A stretch of DNA of 6,427 bases from JANMDR01 sp031376425 (GCA_031376425.1 JANMDR010000119.1:1-6427), one strand, 5' to 3'. Numbered from the stretch's first letter, positions 1 to 5,908 are shown. The notes: generated by a model from the letters alone, not told the origin. Numbers and translations are program-made.

Positions 1-57
1 GTTAAATGGACGTCTACAGGGTCGATGATAATGGCGTCGCCCGTCGTAGCATCCGCC
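1..57 (-). repeat. 57-bp exact inverted copy of dioxygenase gene segment
   Basis: Read on the minus strand, bases 57 to 1 are identical, base for base, to bases 741-797 on the plus strand. Identity fails at the next base inward (58 against 740). The outer limit is unknown because the copy reaches the window edge, so the repeat may be longer. The two arms enclose 683 bp that contain the yeeE 5' part, the shared promoter, the csoR-like gene and the first codons of the dioxygenase gene. Confidence 0.97.
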
Positions 58-342
58 CACGAGCAAGCCAGCAACAATCAACAACCATATCGGGCGTAGT
101 GCCTGCGCAGAATTGGGCAACCAAACTGAGGCGGCAGCACCGCCAAGTATCAAGCCCAAAATAAACGCAATACGCCAAAACCTATCCGAATTATCATCCG
201 TGGGCAAAGGCACAAGAGCAGAAGCCGCAATGCCACTCACACCGGCAACGCGGCCAAGGGCGGCTAGCATTAGCCAGCTTGCTAAACCAATCAACACACC
301 GCCGCTCAAGGCGTGCAACGCTGCATAAGTATTCGGAGTCAC
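1..342 (-). CDS. YeeE/YedE-family sulfur transporter, N-terminal part, broken at 57/58
   Basis: Inner-membrane protein of the YeeE/YedE (PmpA/TsuA-like) family, which is linked to uptake or movement of thiosulfate and related sulfur species. The start is GTG at 342-340, preceded by AGGTGA at 352-347; an in-frame stop lies just upstream. Residues 1-95 read as family sequence: LHALSGGVLIGLASWLML (residues 9-26, first membrane helix), GRVAGVSGI (30-38), a second helix around 58-75, and a third ending in IVAGLLV (89-95). In this family a GxGxRxGxGCTSGHG-type motif should follow. Instead the frame enters the 57-base inverted copy of the neighbouring dioxygenase gene and reads a Cys/Arg/His-rich stretch of 19 codons that is not family-like, still open at the window edge. 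The real coding part is therefore 58-342. The gene is divergent from the CsoR-like/dioxygenase operon, a common arrangement for sulfide-detoxification loci. The family call is firm. Whether the break is biological or an assembly error cannot be told here. Confidence 0.8.
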   Translation of the reverse strand, partial: MTPNTYAALHALSGGVLIGLASWLMLAALGRVAGVSGIAASALVPLPTDDNSDRFWRIAFILGLILGGAAASVWLPNSAQALRPIWLLIVAGLLVGGCYDGRRHYHRPCRRPFN

Positions 343-374
343 ATGATCACCTATTAAAAAGTTTTGTGCTTATT

Positions 375-403
375 TTGTTCTTATACTCCCTACAGTATAT
401 ACT
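375..403 (+). promoter_or_regulatory. Promoter of the csoR-like/dioxygenase operon
   Basis: A -35-like TTGTTC at 375-380 and a -10-like TATACT at 398-403 are separated by 17 bp. This predicts a start of transcription near 410 and a leader of about 25 bases before the ATG at 434. The spacer is filled by a palindrome that resembles a CsoR-family operator, so repressor binding would block the polymerase directly. The call rests on consensus matching only. Confidence 0.6.
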
Positions 404-408
404 ATGAA
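380..408 (-). promoter_or_regulatory. Probable leftward promoter for the YeeE/YedE gene
   Basis: On the minus strand a -35-like TTCATA (408-403) and a -10-like TATAAG (385-380) stand 17 bp apart, giving a start near 373 and a leader of about 30 bases before the GTG at 342. The match is moderate. It overlaps the rightward promoter back to back and includes the candidate operator. Confidence 0.4.
382..399. promoter_or_regulatory. Candidate operator for the CsoR-like repressor
   Basis: TATACT (382-387) and AGTATA (394-399) are perfect inverted arms around CCCTAC. The core read as ATAC-TCCCTACA-GTAT resembles CsoR/CstR operators, which have ATAC/GTAT arms around a C-run/TA/G-run centre, although here the G-run half is degenerate. 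It lies between the -35 and -10 of the rightward promoter and also overlaps the probable leftward promoter, so one bound tetramer could control both directions. Confidence 0.5.
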
Positions 409-433
409 TATATAATTTTAGGCAGTCTAGCGC

Positions 434-679
434 ATGGCTACATTAAATGACCCGGCAAAACAAAAGGCAATTTGCGCTCGTCTAGCGCGTGTCGAAGGCC
501 AGTTGCGCGGCGTGCAACGCGCCATTAAAGGCGAGCAATCTTGCGAAATCATCGCGCAGCAACTAAGCGCGGCGCGCAAAGCCCTAGACAAAGCTTTTTT
601 TACCATGGTGGCATGCGCTATTGAGCAAGGTGATATTCCGGCTGAAAAAGTCGCCAAAATGCTTGCAAAATTCGCATGA
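434..679 (+). CDS. CsoR/FrmR-family transcriptional repressor with atypical cysteine pattern
   Basis: Small all-helical DNA-binding repressor of the CsoR/RcnR/FrmR/CstR family (81 aa; family usually 85-100). Helix 1 carries the family signature RLARVEGQLRGVQR (residues 16-29). Cys37 sits in SCEIIAQQLSAARKAL, matching the invariant first ligand (Cys36 of mycobacterial CsoR, Cys31 of CstR). The second and third ligands usually lie 25 residues (His) and 29 residues (Cys or His) further on. Here those positions are Ala62 and Gly66, with a cysteine at 61 instead. A Cu(I), Ni(II) or formaldehyde sensor in the usual sense is therefore unlikely, and a thiol or persulfide sensor pairing Cys37 with Cys61 is an inference from the neighbours. 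The ATG start has no clear Shine-Dalgarno sequence. The stop overlaps the dioxygenase start by 4 bp (ATGA), so the two are probably translationally coupled. It probably represses itself through the palindrome at 382-399. Confidence 0.88.
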   Translation: MATLNDPAKQKAICARLARVEGQLRGVQRAIKGEQSCEIIAQQLSAARKALDKAFFTMVACAIEQGDIPAEKVAKMLAKFA

Positions 680-1800
680 AAACTTTCCAAAACCCATTAC
701 AGCTTTTTGATACAGCGTCCAGTACGTTCAGCTATATATTGGCGGATGCTACGACGGGCGACGCCATTATCATCGACCCTGTAGACGTCCATTTAACGCG
801 GGATTTGGCGCTGCTAAGTGAATATGGCCTAATCTTACGCTACGTGTTGGAAACCCATGCTCATGCCGACCACATCACCAGTGCCGCAGCGTTGGTCGAG
901 CACACGGGCGCGCAAGCGGCAACACCCGTTGACTGCGCTATTTTGCCATCGGTCATTCAGTTAAAAAATGAGCAGGTATTGCAGTTTGGCCAGGAAGCAA
1001 TTCAAGCTATTCATACGCCTGGCCACACTGCCGGCAGCATGTGTTTTTTATGGCGTGATTGCGTATTTACCGGCGATACGCTTTTGATAAATGGCTGTGG
1101 GCGCACCGACTTTCAATCGGGTGATGCGGGATTACTTTACGACAGCATTACGCAACAATTGTTTCAACTACCAGCCCAGACTCGCGTATGGCCAGGACAC
1201 GACTACAACGGTCGATTGTCCAGCACCATCGGCGCTGAGAAAGCCGGTAATAGCCGCATCACGCAAGAACAAAAAATCATCAGCAAGCCTGAATTCATCG
1301 CCCGTATGGATGCGCTAAATTTACCCCAGCCCAAACGTATGGGCGAAGCGGTGCCCGCCAACCAACATTTGGGCCTGCGCCAAGACGCCGCTGCCCATCA
1401 ACAGAACGCGTTAAATTTTGCCGGCCACATTAGCCCGCAGGATGCGTACGCGCTCGTCGTACGCGGCCACGCTGTGCTAGTAGATATTCGCAGCAACGCC
1501 GAGCGCACCTGGGTGGGCTTTGTACCAAACTCAATCGATATTGAATGGAAGATTTGGCCTGGTATGGAAATAAATCCGCACTTTGATGCACAGCTTATGG
1601 CCGTCGTCACTACCGATAAGCCACTGCTCATGCTGTGCCGCTCCGGCATTCGCTCCATCGCCGCCGCCCAACGGGCGCAGGCCTTGGGCTATCAAGCGTG
1701 GAATATTTTGGAAGGCTTTGAAGGTGACCCTGATGATGCCGCGCACCGAGGCAATACCGGCGGCTGGCGGTATAGAGGGCTACCGTGGCGACAGAACTAG
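676..1800 (+). CDS. Persulfide dioxygenase-rhodanese fusion (ETHE1/PRF type)
   Basis: Cytoplasmic two-domain enzyme of 374 aa with no signal peptide. The N-terminal metallo-beta-lactamase fold (about 1-235) has the ETHE1-type persulfide dioxygenase pattern: THAHADH (His61, His63, Asp65, His66), TPGHTAGS (His117), TGDTLLI (Asp134), GCGRTDF (140-146; Arg143 matches the glutathione-contacting arginine) and WPGHDY (His175). By family alignment His61, His117 and Asp134 bind the single Fe(II); the spacing of 56 residues between the two histidines equals that in human ETHE1. The domain oxidises glutathione persulfide to sulfite. The C-terminal rhodanese domain (about 252-374) has the active loop CRSGIRS (Cys321-Ser327) and the EGFEGDPDDAAHRG/GGWRYRGLPW tail of a distinct rhodanese subgroup. 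The fusion resembles PRF of Burkholderia and Blh proteins, but lacks the N-terminal DUF442 of Blh. The start overlaps the repressor stop. Both active sites look complete. Confidence 0.93.
   Translation: MKTFQNPLQLFDTASSTFSYILADATTGDAIIIDPVDVHLTRDLALLSEYGLILRYVLETHAHADHITSAAALVEHTGAQAATPVDCAILPSVIQLKNEQVLQFGQEAIQAIHTPGHTAGSMCFLWRDCVFTGDTLLINGCGRTDFQSGDAGLLYDSITQQLFQLPAQTRVWPGHDYNGRLSSTIGAEKAGNSRITQEQKIISKPEFIARMDALNLPQPKRMGEAVPANQHLGLRQDAAAHQQNALNFAGHISPQDAYALVVRGHAVLVDIRSNAERTWVGFVPNSIDIEWKIWPGMEINPHFDAQLMAVVTTDKPLLMLCRSGIRSIAAAQRAQALGYQAWNILEGFEGDPDDAAHRGNTGGWRYRGLPWRQN
741..797 (+). repeat. Inverted-repeat partner of bases 1-57, inside the dioxygenase gene
   Basis: This segment codes for residues 23-40 and parts of the flanking codons of the dioxygenase, and sits in a normal, intact reading frame with family-like sequence on both sides. 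This arm is therefore the original and the copy at 1-57 is the displaced one. The copy is read in a different frame in the yeeE context (GGC at 741-743, against GCG at 742-744 in the dioxygenase), so it does not make a meaningful protein fusion. Confidence 0.95.
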
Positions 1801-1886
1801 GGGCTTACAGATGCCGGTATTTAGGGCGTCTGCAAGCTATTGTTCTACGATAAACGCCGTTTTTTAGCCCGCACTACCCAAACTCA

Positions 1887-1930
1887 ACAGTTTTAGGCAA
1901 GCTTTGCTTGGCAAAACCACGCAAAACTGT
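1887..1930. repeat. Nested inverted repeat upstream of rpsT
   Basis: Outer arms ACAGTTTT (1887-1894) and AAAACTGT (1923-1930) are exact 8-bp reverse complements. Within them CAAGC (1898-1902) and GCTTG (1906-1910) form a small hairpin with a TTT loop. No T-run follows on either strand, so this is not a standard intrinsic terminator. The right part overlaps the rpsT -35 and spacer, so a role in promoter control is possible but unproven. Confidence 0.5.
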
Positions 1931-1936
1931 CATAAT
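1909..1936 (+). promoter_or_regulatory. rpsT promoter
   Basis: TTGGCA (1909-1914) and CATAAT (1931-1936) are separated by 16 bp, a good sigma70-type match. The predicted start near 1943 gives a leader of about 80 bases before the rpsT ATG at 2023. The leader contains a short direct repeat TTGTGCA (1948-1954 and 1956-1962). Confidence 0.6.
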
Positions 1937-2022
1937 GATCAGCTTCGTTGTGCAATTGTGCAGCGAATATGCAATTCTTTAGTAGCCCTTTAGCAATATC
2001 AACCAGTACATGCGGAGTCATC

Positions 2023-2301
2023 ATGGCAAATACGAAACAAGCAATCAAACGCGCCCGTCAAGCAGTAAAACAGCGCGCCCACAACATGGCACAGCGCTCT
2101 ACCTTGCGCACCGCCGTTAAGAAAGTTATCGCAGCAATTGCTGCTGGTGACAAAACAGCTGCTGAAGCGGTGTTTAAAGATTCAACCTCTACCATCGATT
2201 CCTTGGCAGACAAGAACATCATCCACAAAAACAAAGCTGCTCGTCATAAGAGCCGTCTTTCTGCCGCTATCAAGGCAATTGGCGTAGCTAAAACTGCTTA
2301 A
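2023..2301 (+). CDS. rpsT: 30S ribosomal protein S20 (bS20)
   Basis: Primary binder of 16S rRNA in the small subunit. The 92-aa protein is highly basic and Ala/Lys-rich, with the family start MANTKQAIKRARQA, the RSTLRTAVKKV segment (26-36) and the C-terminal IIHKNKAARHKSRL block (66-79). The ATG at 2023 is chosen because GGAG at 2014-2017 lies five bases upstream and because S20 proteins begin with MANT/MANI. The frame stays open upstream to a TTG at 1948, but those 25 codons are leader. Length is close to the usual 86-92. It is transcribed alone from the promoter at 1909-1936 and ends at the terminator at 2336-2365. Confidence 0.98.
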   Translation: MANTKQAIKRARQAVKQRAHNMAQRSTLRTAVKKVIAAIAAGDKTAAEAVFKDSTSTIDSLADKNIIHKNKAARHKSRLSAAIKAIGVAKTA

Positions 2302-2335
2302 AGTTTTAGCTTATAAGTTTTAAGTTTTGTGTGAT

Positions 2336-2365
2336 AAAAAATGCGACCCTCGGGTCGCATTTTTT
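2336..2365. terminator. Strong bidirectional intrinsic terminator between rpsT and the DUF3579 gene
   Basis: TGCGACC (2342-2348) and GGTCGCA (2353-2359) form a 7-bp GC-rich stem around the loop CTCG. It is flanked by six A's on the left (2336-2341) and six T's on the right (2360-2365). It therefore has a U-run on either strand and should terminate rpsT from the left and the convergent gene at 2743-2399 from the right. Confidence 0.92.
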
Positions 2366-2398
2366 ATTGCTATTTTAGTGCGGAAATAGTTTCCGCCG

Positions 2399-2743
2399 TT
2401 AGCCTGATTTCAGCCGCTCAAACTGATTATTAGGAATCGGACAATAATCGTCGCCAAAGGGCTCGGTAGGGTCAATAACCACCAACTCGTTATCAGTCGC
2501 AAAATCCAGCAAAAAACGGTGCGCACGCGGCTCTACCGCCGTTAACTCAGGCTCTACCACCACGCAGCGCACGCCATCAAGCATCACTGGCCGCACATAG
2601 GGTGAATAGCGCATTTGATTATCGCCGCCAAAGGTGGACATAATGCCGCAAAGGCGTTCGGCCCAATCACTTGGCCGAAACGCACGCCCGTTTTTGGTGA
2701 TGCCTTGGATGATAATGCGGGTGTTCTGGTTAATTTCAGCCAT
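2399..2743 (-). CDS. DUF3579 family protein
   Basis: Small soluble protein of 114 aa, with no signal peptide or membrane segment, belonging to the DUF3579 family of unknown function. Recognised from IIIQGITKNGRAFRPSDWAERLCGI (residues 10-34; quoted in part: GITKNG at 14-19 and RPSDWAERLCG at 23-33), YSPYVRPVMLDGVRCVVVEP (46-65) and the RFLLDFATDNELVVID segment (76-91). The family is small, conserved and largely betaproteobacterial. From memory it is often found near rpsT, as here, but no biochemical role is established. The ATG at 2743-2741 starts just before the conserved core, and the Shine-Dalgarno sequence upstream is weak. It converges on rpsT with a shared terminator and is divergent from the flavoprotein gene at 2891. 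Confidence 0.9.
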   Translation of the reverse strand: MAEINQNTRIIIQGITKNGRAFRPSDWAERLCGIMSTFGGDNQMRYSPYVRPVMLDGVRCVVVEPELTAVEPRAHRFLLDFATDNELVVIDPTEPFGDDYCPIPNNQFERLKSG

Positions 2744-2890
2744 CGCACGTTTTTTTCAGGTGCGCTAGCAGATACACTATTGCTTGATTAAGATCATTTT
2801 TCACTGCGCGATTATAACGCGCCCACACTGCTGCAGTGCAACATTTACGTATTTTTTACCTCTTGTATCTCGATATTTGTAAAGTCCGCC
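2744..2890. other. Divergent intergenic region
   Basis: This 147-bp stretch separates two divergent genes. Apart from the leftward promoter and palindromes at 2806-2841, it is AT-rich between 2841 and 2882. I see no convincing rightward promoter, no ribosome binding site for the gene starting at 2891, and no small ORF of note. Confidence 0.5.
2811..2841 (-). promoter_or_regulatory. Probable promoter of the DUF3579 gene, with overlapping palindromes
   Basis: On the minus strand a perfect TATAAT (2816-2811) lies 19 bp after a -35-like TTGCAC (2841-2836). The predicted start near 2804 gives a leader of about 60 bases. CACTGC-T-GCAGTG (2826-2838) is a perfect palindrome overlapping the -35 region, and GCGCG-N7-CGCGC (2806-2822) frames the -10. 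The spacing is longer than ideal. Confidence 0.5.
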
Positions 2891-4342
2891 TTGAACTCTG
2901 AACAATCATCTACTGTTACCCGTCGCGTGATCGCCGTTGTTGGTGCAGGTTTTAGCGGCGTTGCCGTCGTAACGCGATTACTCTGCCAGCACGATTCTAT
3001 GCCGCTTGATATTGTGCTCATCAACGCATCTGGAAAACGGGCTCGGGGCGTGGCTTACGGCACGGAGAGCAGCAGCCATTTACTCAATGTACCCGCTGGA
3101 CGTATGAGCATTTGGCCTGAAAAACCAGATGATTTTCTAAATTTTTTGCAGTTAACTGACCCCAATACTAGCGGCCATGATTTTGTGCCCCGTAGCCGCT
3201 ATGGTGATTATTTGGAACACGTACTCGAAAATGCCCAGCAAAATAGCCCGCATCGCCTCGTGCATCAAGTGGCTAAAGTGACTGATATTGTTCCCAGTAA
3301 GCTACAACACTATAAGCTGCAACAATTTGAGTTGCAGTTTGCCAATGGTGGCAGCCTTTTAGCCGATAAGGTTGTGCTTGCACTTGGCAATTTTCCGCCG
3401 CAAAACCCGCATTTAGTCGCTACCAATGCGGCGGATGCGGCAATTGCTTTTGGTCATCAAGCCTATTTGCGCGACCCTTGGAGCGCCGCTGCACAGAAGG
3501 CTTTACAGACCTTGCCTAGAAATGCACGGGTGTTGCTGCTTGGCACCGGATTATCAATGCTTGACGTGGCAATGCTTCTTGAAGGGCCAACACAGCAAAG
3601 CGTACAAATTGATGCCATCTCAAGGCGAGGTTTGCTGCCACAGGCGCACCGCGACCATATAGCCGGTACACAGTTTGCGACGCACGATGCCTTAATTCCG
3701 CCAGCGCTACGCGCATTAGCAACCGTCGGGCAACAACACAGCACTACGGCGCTTTCAATACTACGCAACTTGCGCGCGGCTATTGCGGTGCACGCACCCG
3801 GCGATTGGCGCGATGTGATTGCCGCTATCCGACCCATCACACCTGCATTATGGCGCGCCCTCCCCGAGATCGAACAACAACGTTTTATACGCCATCTAGC
3901 GCCCTATTGGGATACCCACCGCCATCGCGCAGCACCAACACCAGCGCGAACGCTTAAACGCGCCATTGCGAGCGGACGGATCACCGTCAACGCCTCGCGA
4001 ATTGTGGCCTTACAAGCTCTTGGTACGCAATTGCTGGTGAGCACCAAAGCTCGTGGTAGTGATGCAATACAGCAGCAAAAATATGATCTCGTCATCAATT
4101 GTACTGGCCCGCAAAACAGCTTATTACATCTGCAAGACACCTTAATTGATGCTATTAGCCAACGCGGGCTAGCTCAAAAACTCCACAACGGCTCAGGTTT
4201 TGCGGTAGCGGCAGATTTGAGTTTAGCCGTTGCAGGATTGCACTATGTGGGGCCGTTATTGCGTGCCAATTTTTGGGAAGCGACCGCCGTACCAGAATTA
4301 CGTGAGCACGCCCGCACGGTAGCGGCGGCATTAACACTTTAG
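2891..4342 (+). CDS. COG4529-type FAD/NAD(P)-binding protein
   Basis: Soluble flavoprotein-like protein of 483 aa in the NAD_binding_9 (PF13454)/COG4529 (YdhS-like) family; substrate unknown. The N-terminal dinucleotide fold has VVGAGFSG (residues 16-23), followed by the family signatures RGVAYGT (52-58) and HLLNVPAGRMS (63-73). VVLALGNFPP (161-170) closes the first domain. A second nucleotide-binding fold has LLGTGLSMLD (216-225) and AISRRGLLPQAHR (242-254). VINCTGP (401-407) and the C-terminal YVGPLLRANFWEATAVPELR (452-471) are typical of the family. The length is normal. The start is a TTG with no clear Shine-Dalgarno sequence; a GTG at 2927 would begin right at the first beta strand and would leave almost nothing before it, so TTG is preferred. 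It stands alone: divergent from the DUF3579 gene and convergent with phoR. The family is sure, the function is not. Confidence 0.88.
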   Translation: MNSEQSSTVTRRVIAVVGAGFSGVAVVTRLLCQHDSMPLDIVLINASGKRARGVAYGTESSSHLLNVPAGRMSIWPEKPDDFLNFLQLTDPNTSGHDFVPRSRYGDYLEHVLENAQQNSPHRLVHQVAKVTDIVPSKLQHYKLQQFELQFANGGSLLADKVVLALGNFPPQNPHLVATNAADAAIAFGHQAYLRDPWSAAAQKALQTLPRNARVLLLGTGLSMLDVAMLLEGPTQQSVQIDAISRRGLLPQAHRDHIAGTQFATHDALIPPALRALATVGQQHSTTALSILRNLRAAIAVHAPGDWRDVIAAIRPITPALWRALPEIEQQRFIRHLAPYWDTHRHRAAPTPARTLKRAIASGRITVNASRIVALQALGTQLLVSTKARGSDAIQQQKYDLVINCTGPQNSLLHLQDTLIDAISQRGLAQKLHNGSGFAVAADLSLAVAGLHYVGPLLRANFWEATAVPELREHARTVAAALTL

Positions 4343-4400
4343 CCATCACAGAATCACACCACGGGCACGGTATGTCGCGCCCCTACCGAGTACATTTGAA

Positions 4401-5897
4401 TCACGCAACCACTAGTATCGGTTGCGGTTGTGCAACACAGCGGCGCGTTGGCGGAAAAGTAATCGTAAATTTGCTACCGTGATCTTCTGGTTTGATGCTG
4501 CTTTCAATTTTTAAACTAGCACCATGACGCAGCGCGATATGCTTAACGATGGCCAACCCCAGACCCGTGCCGCCGGAATCGCGCGAACGACCTTGGTCTA
4601 CGCGGTAAAAACGCTCGGTAAGGCGGCCTAAGTGCGCTGGCGCAATACCATCACCGTTATCTTCTATGCACACCGACGGCACACCATTCTCAATGTGCCA
4701 CGTTACTTTAATTTTACTTTCTGGTGGTGAGTAACGCACGGCATTATTAAGTAAATTAGATACTGCGCTGGCGATTGCATCGCGATTTGCCAGCAACCAA
4801 TCGGGGGCAATGTCCGCTTCAATTTTATGCCCGTGCGTATTTAAATGCTGCGCATCTTCCAGCGCATTGCCAATAATTTGCGCCACATCGACCGGCGCTT
4901 CCTGCAAAGGATTGGTGCGATCTTCTAACCTTGAAAGCGTCAATAAATCTTCAACTATCCCACGCATACGCAATGCTTGCACGCTCATGTGGGCGAGTGC
5001 TTTTTTTGTGACCTCAACATTATCAACGCCACGTAAAGTAAGCGTCTCTAAAAAACCGGACATCACCGTAAGCGGTGTACGCAATTCATGCGATACATTC
5101 GCCACAAAATCACGGCGCATATGTTCTAGGCGCTCAATTTGCGTGATGTCTCGCGATAAGATTAACTTTTGCTTTTTCCCTAAATCAAGCTCTAAAGAAG
5201 CCGGTATTTCAGCGCTTTCCAGGACATTAACATCTAGCCCAGAAGCGCCACCGGCCCGTATTTTTTCTGTATTGGTGCCATAGGGAATGAGCTGTATCGA
5301 TAACACCTGTTCAACATTTTCACCGTTTGGCGCACGGCTATTGAGCCGCAATAGCAGTGGTTCTCCATAGCGCCCATTATTCAAATAATCCGCAAACTCT
5401 GGCTGGCGAATCAGATAGGTTATGTTCTGCAAATGGTCTTCTTCGCGCCGAATTCCCCAATGCTTTTGGGCAATTTGATTTGCCCAAATAATACTATTTT
5501 GTGCATCCAACATAATCGCCCCATCGGGCAAGGCCTCTGCAGCTTCTTCAAATTTAGCTAAGGCACCCAAAAGTTCTGCGCGTGCTCTATTCTCACGTTT
5601 AATCACGCGGTTGAGTTGCCCGATAATGTTTTCCCAAACCCCCGCCCCCTCAGGCATGATGACAGCCTGCAAACCACGCTCATCGGCATCTAAACGCCGC
5701 ACCCAATCAGCGAAGGCAGCTAAGCGCGAGGCATCCATCACCCACATTACCGCGATGGCAGCGAGTGCGAAAGTAAGTGCCGCCACCGCGCTAAAAAATA
5801 GGCCAATCAGCAGCGCTGGCAAGGCAATACCAAGCGCTATCCACGCCAAGCGCGTGATGATTTTTTGAAAAAAATAACTATGCGGCTTCATGATCAA
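4401..5897 (-). CDS. phoR: PhoR-type phosphate-regulon sensor histidine kinase
   Basis: Inner-membrane sensor kinase of the phosphate two-component system, partner of the response regulator PhoB. From the N-terminus of the 498-aa protein: two close membrane helices (about 14-54) with almost no periplasmic loop, as in PhoR; a short charged linker; a PAS domain (about 115-250) with ALPDGAIMLD (122-131); HisKA with FVANVSHELRTPL (264-276), where His270 is the phosphate acceptor; and HATPase with N box NLLNNAVRYS (381-390), G1 DNGDGI (413-418), F box TERFYRV (427-433) and G2 GGTGLGLAIVK (442-452). All catalytic boxes are intact. An extra stretch of about 33 residues (about 208-240) sits inside the PAS region. 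AAGGTG (5910-5905) lies seven bases before a TTG at 5897 but 13 before the ATG at 5891, so TTG is favoured. It lies 11 bp behind the upstream gene. phoB is not in the window, and the exact signal could differ from phosphate. Confidence 0.87.
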   Translation of the reverse strand: MIMKPHSYFFQKIITRLAWIALGIALPALLIGLFFSAVAALTFALAAIAVMWVMDASRLAAFADWVRRLDADERGLQAVIMPEGAGVWENIIGQLNRVIKRENRARAELLGALAKFEEAAEALPDGAIMLDAQNSIIWANQIAQKHWGIRREEDHLQNITYLIRQPEFADYLNNGRYGEPLLLRLNSRAPNGENVEQVLSIQLIPYGTNTEKIRAGGASGLDVNVLESAEIPASLELDLGKKQKLILSRDITQIERLEHMRRDFVANVSHELRTPLTVMSGFLETLTLRGVDNVEVTKKALAHMSVQALRMRGIVEDLLTLSRLEDRTNPLQEAPVDVAQIIGNALEDAQHLNTHGHKIEADIAPDWLLANRDAIASAVSNLLNNAVRYSPPESKIKVTWHIENGVPSVCIEDNGDGIAPAHLGRLTERFYRVDQGRSRDSGGTGLGLAIVKHIALRHGASLKIESSIKPEDHGSKFTITFPPTRRCVAQPQPILVVA

Positions 5898-5908
5898 AAG
5901 CGGTCACC

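Noticed and set aside
113..328. Open frame of 71 codons on the plus strand at the left end
   Set aside because: It lies opposite the YeeE/YedE coding frame, which has clear family sequence and its own ribosome binding site. The plus-strand product has no recognisable features.
58..740. Invertible promoter switch between the two 57-bp arms
   Set aside because: The displaced arm is out of frame with the dioxygenase, destroys a conserved transporter, and no recombinase gene is visible. An accident or artefact is more likely, though it is listed as a testable alternative.
1444..1464. 7-bp inverted repeat GCGTACG/CGTACGC inside the dioxygenase gene
   Set aside because: It falls in a normal coding segment at the start of the rhodanese domain and is short enough to be chance.
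1824..1865. Possible terminator after the dioxygenase gene (GGCGT...ACGCC followed by a T-run)
   Set aside because: The stem is only 5 bp with a loop of about 24 bases, too weak to call. The T-run alone is not enough.
1948..2022. Extended N-terminus of S20 starting at TTG 1948
   Set aside because: S20 proteins begin at MANT/MANI, the ATG at 2023 has a GGAG in place, and the upstream codons lie in the predicted leader.
3426..4349. Several open frames on both strands overlapping the flavoprotein gene
   Set aside because: The flavoprotein frame has continuous family motifs from end to end. The others are out-of-frame shadows without domain features.
4405..4425. Hairpin GCAACC/GGTTGC near the phoR stop, as a terminator between convergent genes
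   Set aside because: There is no T-run on either strand after the stem, and it lies inside the phoR coding end. No convincing terminator is visible between the two genes.
4810..5868. Plus-strand open frames opposite phoR
   Set aside because: The products are Ser/Cys/Arg-rich shadow translations, while phoR has all kinase boxes intact on the minus strand.
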